Under the pieces are notes generated by a model. The model made no database searches. It had not been told where the DNA came from and saw only the letters and a list, made by a program, of their open reading frames with translations. A stretch of 64,000 nucleotides of DNA from positions 18,269,010 through 18,333,009 of the forward strand of contig JAULJL010000002.1 in NCBI GenBank assembly GCA_030761205.1, written 5' to 3'. Position numbers and translations under genes: made by a program. Origin of the DNA: Fremontodendron californicum (Eukaryota; Streptophyta; Magnoliopsida; Malvales; Malvaceae). Below, piece after piece: positions 45,666 through 59,341 of the stretch; the first letter of the stretch is position 1, and every line of letters starts with the position of its first letter.

Positions 45666-48600
45666 TGTCGCAACCTAAAAATAAAGAACAAGTCTCATCG
45701 CAAGGCTTTATTATTCGTTAAGCGTGACATTAAACAAAAAATTGAGGAAAAGTCGACTTAATTCCTATTGAAAAATGAAGGTTTTGAAAATGACCTTGAA
45801 AAAGACATGGAGTCGCCACCAATCTTTTTTGGCTAGGTGTGATTGGCCACCTATTAAAACCGGTTTTATAAAACATTTTAAAATTAATTAAAACATTTTT
45901 AAAGCCAATTTCAAGTCAGCGTTTTAAACCAGAGAAAATCGAAGAATTGGGTTCGAGACTCAGTTACGTGCGGGGAAGGATTAGCACCCCCACAGTGCCC
46001 GTATAAAACGATACCTTATTAATCATGTGTTATCTCAAGTCTTGGTAAAAAGGTTGGTTTTAATTTAGTATTTCAAGTTAAGTCCCAATTTAAAGAAAAA
46101 CAATTCCATTTTTAATTGAAAATGATCCGGAATTTATTAATTCAAAATTTTCCTATATTCCCTGACATAATCGGCAAAATATAGAAATTTTTAATCATTT
46201 GGAAAACTTTCCGAATGATTCTCGTTTTGTGAAAGAAAGATATTCCTTTATTAATGATAATTGATTATATTCCCTCCAGCAAACCCGATAGAGAACTCAT
46301 GAATTCTTTTAACTCGGGAATATCTTTATTTTTATTGAAAATCATTTATCTTTTTCAAAACATTTAAAAATATGAACATGAACATATATGACATAAATAA
46401 AATGACATGGCAAAGTCTAGATAATATAATGCAACCTAAATGATATGACATAATTTAAATGGCATAGTATATTCTAGGTGAAATGAAAAATCCTAAATGT
46501 CATGGTATATTCTAAATGGGATAAAATGATTTAAATGACATGGCAATTTTAAATGATATGGCATATTCTAAGTAATTTAACCTAAATGACATGGAATATG
46601 ATGAAATGACATGAAACATAAAATAATGCTATCATAAAATATGCAGGAAAATAAAATAAAAATGCATGAACATAGTATATGCTAAATAATGTGACAAAAA
46701 TAAATGACTAAATAAAAAAAAATATGGGATATCATGAAACATTCAAAATCATATGGAAAACAATATAAGATCATAAAATATGAATCAAAATAATAATAAT
46801 AACATGGAAAATATCATAGAAAAAATCACACATTTAAATCAAATGCATTAACATGAAAAATGCAATGCATGAAAATGTATTTTTTCCTCTAAATAAAGAA
46901 ATCCTTATATCTAAAAAGATATCCGGCTATCGTAGGAAAATATGTCAAATTAGATTTTTCTAAAAAGAACAAAACTTTATGATTGTTTGAAAACAATTTT
47001 GAAGAAGAACTTGGATAAAAATTAAAACCCTTACCAAACCCTTTTAAAATGGCTCTAATTTCCTAAGTTTAAAATCCCGGACTTGACCACCCTTAACTCG
47101 AGATTTATAAAATTATCTTTGAAGTTTAAAAAGGCTTAGAAACTACCCTAAAACAGTAGCTAAATATTCTAACAACCCCCTCTAAATGCCTTAGCAAATT
47201 CAACCATTATTTCTCTTTTTATTTCAAATCTGCCTCTACTGTTCGGTTTTCACACACGATTTTTTTACCTATTTTTAAAAATTCAACAAAATTTAAAAAA
47301 ATATTGGAGACTCAGAACATGTAAAACTACACGAAAAAAAATTCTCTTAATTTTCTGATTAAAGATGACTGCCCAAAAAAATCAGAGAAGTTCAAGTACT
47401 GGGTGAAAAAAACTGTTTTGTCAAAACACATTTTTTTTAACATTGATAAATTCATTCAAAAATCAAAGTAAAAATTGTTGGAGATCATCCTAAAGACCTA
47501 AGGACAGTAGCTAAAACATTTAAAAACTTTGGACAAAAATTGGCTAAGTAAAAAAATCACAAAGGTAGAATAATCAATTTGACAACCCTTTAATTTTCCA
47601 CAAGTATGCTCAAGAGAGCATGACTTTGAGCCATTGATTGGCCTAAGTCATAAATCATGTGCGAATGACATGGAATGCATGAACATACAACAAATGAAAT
47701 GTATGAAATGCATGGTCTAAAGCCTAAATGGTAAAGGAAATGCATGATAAATCAAAATAACCTAAATGCCTATCATGATTTTGCATTGCAATAAATGCTA
47801 TCCTAACTTAATATGCATGCAATGCTTGATAATGCAAATATGACTTGGACCTAATATGTTATGAATATGCATGAAAATGCTAATGTAACCTAAGACCTAA
47901 GTAGCATAGCAATGCATGGCAATACCAATATGATTTAAGACCCAATATGCATGGCAATACCAATATGGCCTAGACCTAAAATGTAATGAACATGCATAGC
48001 AATACTGTGAACATACAATGACCAATGAAACTAATGTTAATGCTGGAACAAACAGCAACTAATACACAATTACAAGATATGATAATGCAAAGCATGTTGC
48101 CTAAACAAAATGCAAATGCATGACAAGGCAAGGGATGCATGAAGAGGCCGAATGTGGTTACATGACACTCTAATGCAATCCTACCTAGTAAATAGCACAA
48201 GTACATGACAAATCATCTCAAGATGCATAATGTCATGACATTTTCACAAGCACATGACATATTAAAATCAAAATACACAAGCTCATGGCATGGAGATGCA
48301 AACAAGTCAAGAAGCAAGATGAAAATGCACATGCAAGGCATATCAACATGGAGTATCCGAATGGCCATAAGAAAAATATGAAAAATGCAAACATGTTTAT
48401 AATATAAGACATGCAATATGAAAAATGCACAATATGACTCCAATAGACAACAAGGCCGAATCTTCAAGGAAAACATATTAAGCATGGAAATGAAATATAG
48501 AAACAAATATAGCATAGAAAGTAATGTAAAGAACATATATAGAATTAAACATAGACATGCAAAGCAAATAACAAGCAAAACTAGTAAATAAAACAAGGAA

Positions 48601-51295
48601 AGTTAAGCACCATGGTTGGTATAAAATGGGCATAGCCTCTCACCTAACCATAATCACTTGGTATTGCCAAGATCATGAAACCTTTTCATTTCAAAAATCA
48701 GAAAATAAACCATGCTAAACAACAAAATTAAGGTGAGCTTCATGGTAGGTAAAAATGGGCATAGCCTCTCCCCTAACCATGGTCACTTGGTCTTGCCAAG
48801 ATCATGTAGCCATTTCAACCTTTTTGCTTCATCTTTTGTAAAAAATCAAAACCTTAGAATACTCTAAAATACCTTCTAAAAATCATTTCCCACAATAACA
48901 TGAAAGGAAGAAAGAAAAAGAAAACCAAGGCAAGCAAACATGCCATATTCGGCTAAGCATAAAACCATGTAAAAAAAATTGTTTTCCACCATTTCGATGA
49001 AGAAGAAGAGATGAAAACTTAAGTAAACATTAAAAAACTTTATTTCTATGAAAAATGTTGTAGGAAAACAAGATAGAAAATCAAGAAAACACCATGGAAA
49101 ACAAGAAGAAAGCTATGCTAGAGATGACTACCTTCAAGCTCTTTTATTGAAAACCATTCTTTTTTTTTTCTCTCAAAACCTTTTTTTTTCTCTCTTAGCT
49201 ACTGACTTCAGCCACCAAAACTTGTGAAAGAATGAAATCACCCCCTTCCCTTAGTCTTGGCCGAATGGCCTCTCCACCATTGGATGGAATTTGCACTTTT
49301 TCTCCTCCAATCTTGGCCCTTAGATTAAGATATTTTGAGGACAACATAAAAATGTCATCTTGCCAATTGATAACAGCCCTTAAGATGTGTACTCAGCCCT
49401 TGTAATATCCTCAGCCCTAGATGCAAAAGAGGACTAATCCCATATACTCCCTTGCTTGCCCCTTTGAGTGCCTACCCTTGGATGAGTTGTGCTCCTCCAT
49501 TCTCGGTCATTGGATGAGGGCAACATAAAAATGAAATCTTGTAGATTAAATCCAGCCCTCAACATGTGTACTCAGCCCTTTTAGATGGCCTAATCCATTG
49601 GATGAAAAGAGACAATCCTATGCACTCCCTTGCTTGGCCTAATGGATGCTCACCCTTGGATGAATTGTGCTCATATTTTTTTCTCCATTCTTGGCCATTA
49701 GATGAGGGTTCTTCCATGAAAAATAAAAATGTCATCTTGGCATTTAAACTTGGCCATTGTATGGTGCATTCAACTTTCCTACAAGGCACCTAAGCCATTG
49801 GATGAAGGGGGGACCATTTGCAAGGTGTTAGTGGTAGCATGTGGCTTGATAGTGACTAGGGAATTAAATTGTTCAAGCTTCCTTCTTCTCCTCTATGTTG
49901 GCTGACCAAGGGAAGAAAAATCCAGCAATTCCTTCTTCTTTCATATTTTTCTCAATTACAACTTTGCCCTTTTTTGGTTTCTTCGGTGAAATGAACTTTT
50001 TGCCCCCCGAACCTAAATAAATAGAAAACGGACTCCAAATTCAAATTTTCTTTTTTCAATACTTCCAAAATAATAAAAAATTGAATTATGGTAGTTTTCA
50101 AAATTTTTCGAGTCCATTTGCTATTATTTCGGATTTATTTATGAAATTACCCCTTTTATGCACCCGAACTTTACCATTTTTTAAACGAGCTCCAAATCCA
50201 GATTTTTTTTCACCAATCTCTTCCAAATAATTTAAAAATGTGATCTGGAGTTTTCATAATTTTTGGAGCTCATTTGCTATTTTTTTCAGGATTTATCTGC
50301 TTGAATTACTGCATTAGGGACCCAGGATTTGGTCATTTTGCGAACGAACTCCGAATCAAGATTTTCTTTAGCCAATCTCTTCCAAATAATTTAAAAATGA
50401 GATTTGAAAATTTTCAAAATTTTTGGAGTTCATTTGCTATTTTTCGAGATTTATCCTATTGAATTACTCCATAGTGGGCCCGGTATTTGGCCATTTTGCA
50501 AACAAGCTCCGAATCAAGATTTTCTTTCGCGAATCTCTTCGAAATGATTTAAGAATGAGATTTGCAAATTTTCAAAATTTTTGGAGTTCATTTTCTATTT
50601 TTGTCCACATTTTCCAATTTTGCCCTTTTACCTCCGAAACCCGGTTTTGCTCAAAACAAGTTCGATTTTTAGATTTTCTTCAAACTGAGCCTTGGGATAT
50701 CCTTGTTTAATAATTCCTCATCAATTAGGGGTCTTATTCCTACCGAATCTGACCATTTCTGTAATTCCTCCAAATTTCACCGAAATCCACCAAAAACCTA
50801 ATTCTCGGTTTTCTTCGGAATTGACTTTTCTATCAGTTTGTCTTCCAAGTGGCTTCTCCATTACCCGTAGTCAGTACTTATCTTTCATTTGTAACCTTCA
50901 ATTCAAACCAATTTGATCGTTTAAGCACTTTCCCCCAAATTTCCTGAACTAGGGTTTCTTTTCTACTAAGATTCCGTAACCTAACTTCTCACCTCTATAT
51001 CTTTCAATGTAGACCTCGGATTATCAAAATTCTTTTACCATTTTTCAATTGAACCTCAAACCTTGATTTTGAAAGTGGGTTGACTTTTTAGTAGTTGACT
51101 TTTTTGGGGTTGACTTTTTGGGGTTGACTTTTTTTTGGGGTTGACTTTTTTGAGTTTGACTTTTCTGTCTGCTTTCTTAGACTAAGTCTCAAAGTACTAC
51201 CTGCAGGATGAGAAAAGCTTTTTAGCATTTTGAAATATCAATTTAGGAAGAAAATATACCTGATTTAGGGGTCCGGACAAAATTAGGTGTTTACA
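45666..51295 (-). repeat. Solo LTR E inserted in gag of element C
   Basis: A complete 5630-bp LTR, TGTCGCAACC...GTGTTTACA, with no internal region. It is flanked by ACTTC (45661-45665) and ACTTT (51296-51300), a 5-bp target duplication with one mismatch. gag reads through if it is removed. A solo LTR arises by recombination between two LTRs, deleting one LTR and the interior. It has six TTGACTT motifs at 51079-51160. Internal repeats include GGGCATAGCCTCTC segments at 48608-48685 and 48738-48815, and ~190-bp units at 49300-49800. Confidence 0.93.
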
Positions 51296-51300
51296 ACTTT
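51296..51300. repeat. Target-site duplication of solo LTR E, right copy
   Basis: ACTTT versus ACTTC at 45661-45665. The gag homology continues directly after it. Confidence 0.8.
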
Positions 51301-51629
51301 CTTTGGGAATTTGCCGATTCAGCCCCATTCGACTTAACCATTTTCAACTTTTCCTGTTTAGCTGGATCATCTAAGTTTAGGTTGTTGCTGGGATTAACTG
51401 TATTCTAGCCATCCAACATCATGACATCAATTTGACTCTTTTGTGTCTCTAATCCTTCTCTGGTGGCCAAGTTTTCAGTGTATCCCTTTCCCTTGACTAT
51501 GGCGGATACCAGCTCCATCTATTTAGTCCTCTGATCTCTAGATTTTGCTTGAAATTTTGCAAATTGTTCTTGCGATTTTTCTTGTGCCTTTTCCATTCTT
51601 TCCAATCGGGCAACTTGTTCATTCTACAT
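51301..51629 (-). pseudogene. gag: gag pseudogene of element C, N-terminal part
   Basis: Continues the C gag on the other side of E, matching about the first 110 residues of B Gag. The start codon position (51627-51629) is kept, but codon 2 is TAG. A second TAG lies at 51519-51521, where B reads KLMELM. C therefore could not make Gag even without the E insertion. Confidence 0.88.
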
Positions 51630-52440
51630 AGCTCTAGCCTGTATTTTTAAAAAAAAGTACTCAGTACTTTTTATACCTCTGATTATGAATGGAAATTCTT
51701 TCAAAGACTCTTAAAGCTTAGCCAATTTCCTTTTAATCCTCCAAACGCGTGACATGATGAATGGGCCATGAATGTCATCTGATGCAGTGATGTATGGACA
51801 TATGCAGTGGAAACATGCTGACCATGTATGTAATGAATGCAATGATGCTACCATGATGCAAGCAAAGAATAAACAAATCAACGCATGGATATATGCCATG
51901 AATGACTATGTATGTTTTAGATGCATTTTCCAATGAATGACCCTATGAATGCAACACGATATCAACATGATGCATGTAAACAATGAATGATTGACATAGA
52001 GTATATACAAAGAGAATCATGTAACCATGTGTGTCATTAATGCACCCTGATGTTAATATGATAGATTAATGTATGAGCATATCATGATGATTATGTATCC
52101 CATGAATGCAACCCGATGTCAACACAATTTATAGAAACAAATCAATGCATGTAAAGAGTAACCAAATTAATGCATGAACATATACAAAGAAATCATGCTG
52201 ACTATGTTTGTCATGAATGTGACCTGATGCTAACATGATGCAAGTAATAAGCAAATTAATGCACGAGCATATACAGAAAAATGATGTTGTCAATGTTTGT
52301 CATGAATGCAACCTGATGCTAACATGATGTATGTAATAAACAAATTAATGCATGAACATATACTGAAAAGTCATGCTGACAATGTTTGTCATGAATACCA
52401 TCTGATGTCACCAAGATGCGTGTATGAATGAAATATATGG
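51630..52440 (-). repeat. Leader of C with ~92-bp tandem repeats
   Basis: From about 51740, diverged repeats of the CATGAATGCAACCTGATGC / AACATGATGCATGTAA type, as in A and B. No coding sequence. Confidence 0.72.
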
Positions 52441-52974
52441 TATGACAAATAATTGATTTGATGCCAAAATGACATTATTATCATGAGATCAAAAATGCAA
52501 ATAAATGGACATGCTCTGTTCGCATATGCATAAATGCGATGATGATTGATGCATGAAATATACAAGATGCGAAGATGTTTGAGGGAATGAATTTTCATGT
52601 TTACAACTGCTTGCATGTCATGCAAAAATACAAATTAAAAGATAAAGGAAAATAAAATCCTAACATCACTTTTTTTTTTCTTCTTTTTGTTTTTTTCTTG
52701 AATTTTCTTGTCAACTATTTTTTGACAATTTTTTTTTTTCATTTTCTCATTTTCTCAAAAGTCTAAGACTAAAAGGAGATTTTTATTATTTTTACCTCAC
52801 TACTTCACTACAAAAGAATTTTTTCATCATTTTCTCCTCATTTTTTTATTTATATTTTTTCACTTTTCAAAGAGGAAATATTTTTCTATTATCTTTTCTT
52901 TTTTCAAATTCCTTGTAAAGCAATAAAAGAGTGGAATAATTAATGCAAAGTAAGAAAATTATTGAATGTGTGCC
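52441..52974. other. Leader of C, T-rich part
   Basis: Low-complexity T-rich sequence (52668-52900). No gene. Confidence 0.6.
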
Positions 52975-53520
52975 CCAATAGTATCTACTTATTTAGGCAA
53001 TCACGGTGCCTTTGGGGCGGATTATCATACTTATTACGGGCGATGTACGTTCATTGTTGCCCGATCTACAATGCTTATTCAGAATGTAGAAAATACATGG
53101 CAAAAGATCAGGAGCATTCCTCCAAGTGTTCCTAGCTTCGGTACATCTAACGAAAATCCGGCATGGCTTCGCCTAAGTTCACTATATGAGGGTGAATCGG
53201 TTCTAAAGGCCCCGAATTGCTCCTCACTGTCGCCTGTGAAGGCTAGTAAGGCACCCCGATAAAAGCGGGTTCAATTTGTTAGAGTATATTTCCCCAACCC
53301 ATGCGGAGGATCATCACGAGAGCTTAGGTAATTTATACTCCGAAAGTGTTTCACTAGCCCATACGGAGGATCATCACGAAGGCGTAGTTACTTTACTCCC
53401 ACTTAAAGGACGGAACCCAAGTAGAGAGTTCATGTTATGCAAATGCAAGTGCAGTGTATGTGGAGGAACAACAAACCTTTCACCACCTATTCTACAATCC
53501 TTATTCTAAATGCCTCAACA
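52975..53520 (-). promoter_or_regulatory. Conserved leader block of C
   Basis: Matches the A and B blocks, including ACTATATGAGGGTGAATCGG, AAGGCACCCCGATAAAAGC and the doubled CATACGGAGGATCATCACGA segment. Frames at 52966-53262 and 53276-53509 are not kept in A and B. Confidence 0.5.
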
Positions 53521-53769
53521 ATTTATTAAAATAATATTCAACAATAGTGAAACGCATTAACCAACAAGCATAATATACAACATTAAATAACTAGAGAACA
53601 ATAATAAAATGCATGCACATGAGTATGACCATATTCAAAAACATTTTATTATTTTCAAGATTCTCCTTATTTTTTTATAAAATGTGGGAATAAAAATTAA
53701 ATAACAATTAAACCCACAAAACCGAGACTTTGATAACACACGACTAATTCTAGGCCTGACTCTCCAATA
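53521..53769. other. A+T-rich leader end of C
   Basis: A-rich spacer up to the PBS; no gene. Confidence 0.6.
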
Positions 53770-53787
53770 TCCCTAGCGGAGTCGCCA
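53770..53787 (-). other. Primer-binding site of element C (variant)
   Basis: Element strand TGGCGACTCCGCTAGGGA, two changes from the A/B PBS. The first ten bases are identical. Three bases separate it from the 5' LTR. Confidence 0.82.
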
Positions 53788-53790
53788 AGA

Positions 53791-56700
53791 TGTCGCAACC
53801 TAAAAAATAACAAGTCTCATCGCAAGACTTTATATTCGTTAAGCGTGACATTGGAAAAATAGAGGAAAAGTCGACTTAATTCCTCTCAAAATAAAATGAG
53901 GATTTGAAAATGACCTCGAAAAAGACATGGAGTCGCCACCAATCTTTTTTGGTTAGGTGTGATTGGCTACCTATTAAAACCGGTTTTGTAAAACATTTTA
54001 AAATTAATTAAAACATTTTTAAAACCAATTTCAAGTCCGCGTTTTAAACCAGAGAAATCAAATAAGCGGGTTCGGGACTCGATTACGTGTGGGGAAGGAT
54101 TAGCACCCCCACAATGCCCGTATAAAACGGTACCTTATTAATCATGTGTTATCTCAAGTCTCGATAAAAAGTCAGTTTTAAATTTGGTATTTTAAATTAA
54201 TTCCCAATTTAAAGAAAAATAATTTCATTTTTAATTGAAAATGATTCAGAATTTATTAATTCAAAATTTTCCTATATTCCGCAACAAACGTGGCAAAATA
54301 TAGAAATTTTTATTAATTTGGAAAAATTTTCCAATCATTCTCGTTTTAAAGAAGATATTTTGTTATTAATGATAATTGATTATATCCTCCCCAGCAAACT
54401 CGGCAGAGAACTCATGAATTATTTTAACTCGGGAATATCTTTATTTTATTAAAAATCATTATCTTTTTCAAAACATTTTAAAAAAATATGAAGATGTGTG
54501 ACATAGTAAAGATGATATAACAAAGTCAAGATAATATAATGCAACCTAAATGACATGACATAATTTAAATGGCATAGCATATTCAAAATGAAATGAAATA
54601 TCCTAAGTAAGATGATATATTCTAAATGGAATGAAATATCCTAAGTGACATAATATATTATAAATGAAATGAAATATCCTAAGTGTCATGATATATTCTA
54701 TATGAAATAATATGTCCTAAGTAACTTGAAATATTCTAAATGAAATGAAATATCCTAAGTGACATAATATATTATAAATGAAATGAAATATCCTAAGTGA
54801 CATAATATATTCAATATGAAATAATATGATTTAAATGACATAGCAAATTTAAATAACATGGCATATTTTAAATAATATAATCGATATGACATGGAATATA
54901 ATCTAAGTGACATGAAATGTTATAAAACATAAAATAATGTTATCATGGAATATTCATGAAAATAAAAATAATAATGCATGAATATAGTATATGCTAAATG
55001 ATGTGACAAAAATAAATGACAAAATAAAAAGCATAGGATGGCATGAAATATTCAAAACCATATAACAAACAATATAACATCATAAAATATAAATAGAAAT
55101 AATAACAATACCAGAGAAATTATCATAGCAAAAATCACATATTATATAGTATGCATGAATCATGGAAAATGCAATGCATGAAAATGCATTTTTTCCTTTA
55201 AATAAAGAAATCCGTATATCTAAAAATATATCCGGCTACCTTGGGAAAATATATCAAATTAAATTTTCTAAAATCAAAATACTTTGTGATTGGTTGAAAA
55301 CAATTTTGAAAATCTTGGATAAAAACTAGACCATAGCCAAATTCCCCTTTGAAAATAGCTCTATTTTCCTAAGTCTGAAAACCCAAACTTGACGACCCTT
55401 GACCCGAGCTTTATAAAATCATTTTTAAAGATTAAAATGGCTTAGAAACCACTATAATACAGTAGCTAAAGTTCATAATCAGCCCCCTTTAAGTAACTTA
55501 GCCAAAACAGAAAATTAATTTTCCCTCAAATTCAAATATGACTCTACTGTCCAGTTTCAAAGCGATATTTTTTAACCTATTTTTAAAATTTCAAAAACAT
55601 CTAAAAAAGATACTGGAGACTCAGAACATGTAAAACTACACGGAAAAAAAAATTGGCTTAATTTTTTGATTAAAGATAGCTTCCGAGACAAATCAAGAAA
55701 GTCAGAACACTAGGTGAAAAACTGTTTTGCCAAAACACATTTTTTGCTTTTGAAAAAATCATTTAAAAATCAAAGTAAAATTATTGGAGACTCTTCTAAT
55801 AAAACTTCTAAAAATTTGGACAAAAATTGGATAACTAAAAAAATCACAAAGGTAGAATAATCAATTTGACAATTCTTTAATTTTCCACAAGTATGCTCAA
55901 GTGAGCATGACTTTGAGCCATTGATTGGCCTAAGTCATAAATCAAGTGGCAAGGCATGAGATGCATGAACATACAGCAAATTGAATGCATGAAATGCATG
56001 ATTTGAAACCTAAATGATATGGAAAATGCATGGCATAAAGAATATGGCCTAGACCTAACATGAACTTGCATGGCAATAAATGCAATCCTAACTTAAATAT
56101 GCATGAGATGCATAGTAATGCAAATGAGACTTAGACCTAAAGTGACATGAAAATGCATGGCAATACAAAGTGACCTAAGACCTAAACAACATAGCAATGC
56201 ATGGCAATACCAATATGATCTAAGACCTTATATGCATGGGAATATACATGGCAATACAAAGATGGCCTACAACTAAAATGTCATGAGAATGCATGTAAAT
56301 ATCATGAACATATAATGACCAATAAACCTAATACTAATGCATGAACAAACAACAAGTAATACACAATCTCATGGCATAGTAATGCAAAGCATGGTACCTA
56401 AACAAAATGTAAATGCACACACAAGGCAATGAGCACATGTAAAGGTCGAATGGCCATTAAACAACCTAGTGCAATCCTAGCTAGCAAATAACACAAACAC
56501 ATGGCAAACTAAATCAAAATACACAATGTTATGGCATGAAATGCAAACCTATCAACTAAACAAAATGAAAATGCACACAGAAAGCAAAAGGGATCATGTT
56601 GGCCAAATAGTCATCAAATAACATAGTACAATCCTAGCTAGCAAATAACACAAACACATGGTAGCAAACATGATAATAATGCAAATATGGTGACTAACAT

Positions 56701-59007
56701 AACTCATGAACATAGCAATAACAATATAACAAACACATGGCATGGTCTAACTATATGAACATAAATGGAAGCACACTAAGCAAGTAAACATAAAAAAGAA
56801 ATGCAAACATGGTAACTTAAACACCTCATGGCCAAATGGTCTCATGAACCTAGCATGGTATTTCCACAAACACATGGCATGTTGTATAGCTAACCTACCA
56901 CAATCAAGCTAACCTACCACAAATCAAGATAATCTAACATAAGTAAGCTAACCTACCACAACAAATCTCATGAACAAGATCAAAATAAAATCATCTAAAC
57001 AAAAGTGATACCATTCGACCATGATGTAAAAAATAGGAGAAAAACTTCTTGCTTTTTTTATTTTCTTTAAAAAACAAAGTAGTAACTCCTTAGAAACAAG
57101 TTTATTTCATAAAAGAGAAAAAAAATAACAATTAAAACAGCAAAATCATATCAACAAAGTATGAAAAAACCATGAAAGAACATAGCTACCTTGCTCTAGC
57201 TTTCCAAATCAAGAAGAAGCAAGCCATAATCATTCTTTTCCTTCTCCTTTTTTCTCCTCCTTTTTTCCTTTCTTTTTCTCCTTAGCTATTGCCTCCTCTC
57301 AGCCTTCAAAACTTCTGAAAAAAATGAATTTAGCCCCCCTTAGCTGAATGCCCTCCCTCTTCTAGAAGAAAGTTGTTATTTTTTTAACCAATTTTAATCC
57401 AATGGCCTTCAATTCAAGATGCTTTCTATGTAGTATTCCCACCCTTGGATTGGAATAATCATCTCCTAAATATGAACTCATAAAGATGATGTCATAAATA
57501 AGATGTCATAAAAATGACATCATCCCTCTCCATCCATTGGTCCATCTGTCACAATTTCAAAGGCTTAATCAAGAAAAATAACTACCTTCATCTTCACTCT
57601 TAGCCCTTTGATCTAAAATCTCAGCAACATCAGTCTCCACTATGGACTTGGCTGATTGCCCTTTTAAAAACCAGCCCAATCTCCAATTTTTTAAAAGGCC
57701 TTATTCAGTTTCTTTGATGAAATGACCTTTTTGACCTTCAAACCAAATTAAATAGAAAACAGACTCCAAGTCCAAATTTTTCTTCACCAATCTCTTCCAA
57801 ATTATTTAAGAGTGAGATCTGGAAATTTTCATAATTTTTGGAGCTCATTTGTTATTTTTTCGAGATTTATCTTCCTGAATTTCAGCATAGTGGGCTCCAG
57901 ATTTGCCATTTTGCAAACAAACTCCGAATCCAGATTTTTTTTCTCCAATCTCTTCCAAATAATTTAAGAATGAGATCTGCAAATTTTCAAAATTTTTGGA
58001 ACTCATTTGCTATTTTTTCGGGCTTTATCTTCTTGCATTTCAACATAGAGGGCTCGAGATTTTCCATTTTGCAAGCGAACTCTCTATTTAGATTTTTCTT
58101 ATCCAATCTCTTCCAAATGGTTTAAGAATGAGATCTGCAAATTTTCAAAATTTTTGGAGCTCATTTGCTGTTTTTCCCAAATTTTCCAAATTTGCCCTTT
58201 TATCTCCAAAGCCGGTTTTGCTCAAAAAGTCCAATTTTTAGATTTTCCTTTTCTGTGCCTTTGTCATATATGGAATTGGATTTGGCCTAAAAACCCCTAA
58301 TTTTTACGATCAAATTCCCTTTCGTTTTGATTTTTCCTTTTTCAGTATCGGGAATTTCCTCTTTTTTCGTTTTTCCTCCAATCGGCTCTTTTCTCGGAAT
58401 TGCTTCAAACTGAGCCTTGGGCTATCCTTGTTTAATCACTCCTCATCAATTAGGGGCTTTAGTTTTATCGAATCATGTTATTTCTGCAATTTTCCCCAAT
58501 TTGACCAAAATCTACCAAAAATCCTAATTCTCGATTTTCTTCCAAATTGACTTTTCCTTCAGAATTTCTTCCAAGTAGCCTCTCCATTACTCGTAGTCAG
58601 TGCTTATCTTTCATTTGGAACCTCCAATTTCGACCAATTTGATCGTTTAAGCACTTTTCCCTAAATTTTTTGAACTAGGGCTTCCTTTCAACTAAATCTC
58701 CGTAACCCAACTTCTGAACTCCATATCTTTCATTGTAGACCACGGATTATCAAAATTCTTCCACCATTTTTCAATTGAACTTTGAATCTTGATTTTGAAA
58801 GTGGGTTGACTTTTTTCAGTAGTTGACTTTTTGGGGTTGACTTTTCTGGGATTGACTTTTTCAAGATTAACTTTTTATGTCTGCTTTCTTAAACTAAGTC
58901 TTGGAGTACCACCTGTAGGATGAGAAAACCCTTCTTGCATTCTGAAACATCACTTTAGGACGAAAACATACCTGATTTAGTGGTCCGAACAAAATTAGGT
59001 GTCTACA
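53791..59007 (-). repeat. 5' LTR of element C
   Basis: TGTCGCAACC...GTGTCTACA, 5217 bp, homologous to 34901-40013 throughout. Contains four TTGACTT-type motifs at 58804-58860 and U3 subrepeats (about 57740-58170). No conserved ORF. Confidence 0.93.
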
Positions 59008-59012
59008 CTCAT
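59008..59012. repeat. Target-site duplication of element C, right copy
   Basis: CTCAT versus CTCAA at 34896-34900. Confidence 0.8.
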
Positions 59013-59324
59013 CCTTGTGAAGGTTTTCAAATCACCTGTGTGGATTACTGTTAGAGGTCGAATAATTGGACGGCTTTGGTTTTCGACAAGCGAGCTTTGT
59101 GCACAAGAACATCAAGAATCTGTCTTGAGGTTTCGACAATCTCCAACACAGAGGTATGAGATTTTGATTATTATATGTTCTTGATAGTATGATCGTTTTG
59201 AATTCATAGGCAGATCCTTGGAGGGATTCATTTTTTTCTATATTTTATTTTATTCCTCTGTGTTGTATGTTTCACTTGTTGGTTAAATTATACATTATCT
59301 CTATTTGAGCATGAGTCAAATCCA
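59013..59324 (+). repeat. 5' LTR of the copia-type element, second part
   Basis: Continues the LTR broken at 34900. The end GAGCATGAGTCAAATCCA is the inverted match of the LTR start at 33876, and the PBS follows after five bases. A small frame at 58999-59184 crosses the C boundary and is not a gene. Confidence 0.68.
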
Positions 59325-59329
59325 AAAAG

Positions 59330-59341
59330 TGGTATCAGAGC
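59330..59341 (+). other. Primer-binding site of the copia-type element
   Basis: TGGTATCAGAGC, complementary to the 3' end of initiator tRNA-Met; the hallmark PBS of plant Ty1-copia elements. It sets the orientation as plus. Confidence 0.88.

Larger units (their letters stand above)
34901..59007 (-). mobile_element. Element C: gag-only Tat/Ogre-like LTR retrotransposon, interrupted by solo LTR E
   Basis: 3' LTR 34901-40013, PPT 40014-40028, 64-bp array, non-coding block, gag pseudogene split by solo LTR E (45666-51295), leader, PBS 53770-53787, 5' LTR 53791-59007. Without E and its duplicated target it is about 18.5 kb. The LTRs differ at roughly 6% of the first ~160 bp compared by eye, so it is clearly older than B. 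No pol is present. C's Gag core is more diverged from A and B than they are from each other, so it is a separate subfamily. Confidence 0.92.

Noticed and set aside
45434..45691. 85-aa ORF starting MFFIFRLRQ
   Set aside because: Its start is LTR E sequence fused by insertion to the gag frame; the native part is listed as gag pseudogene.
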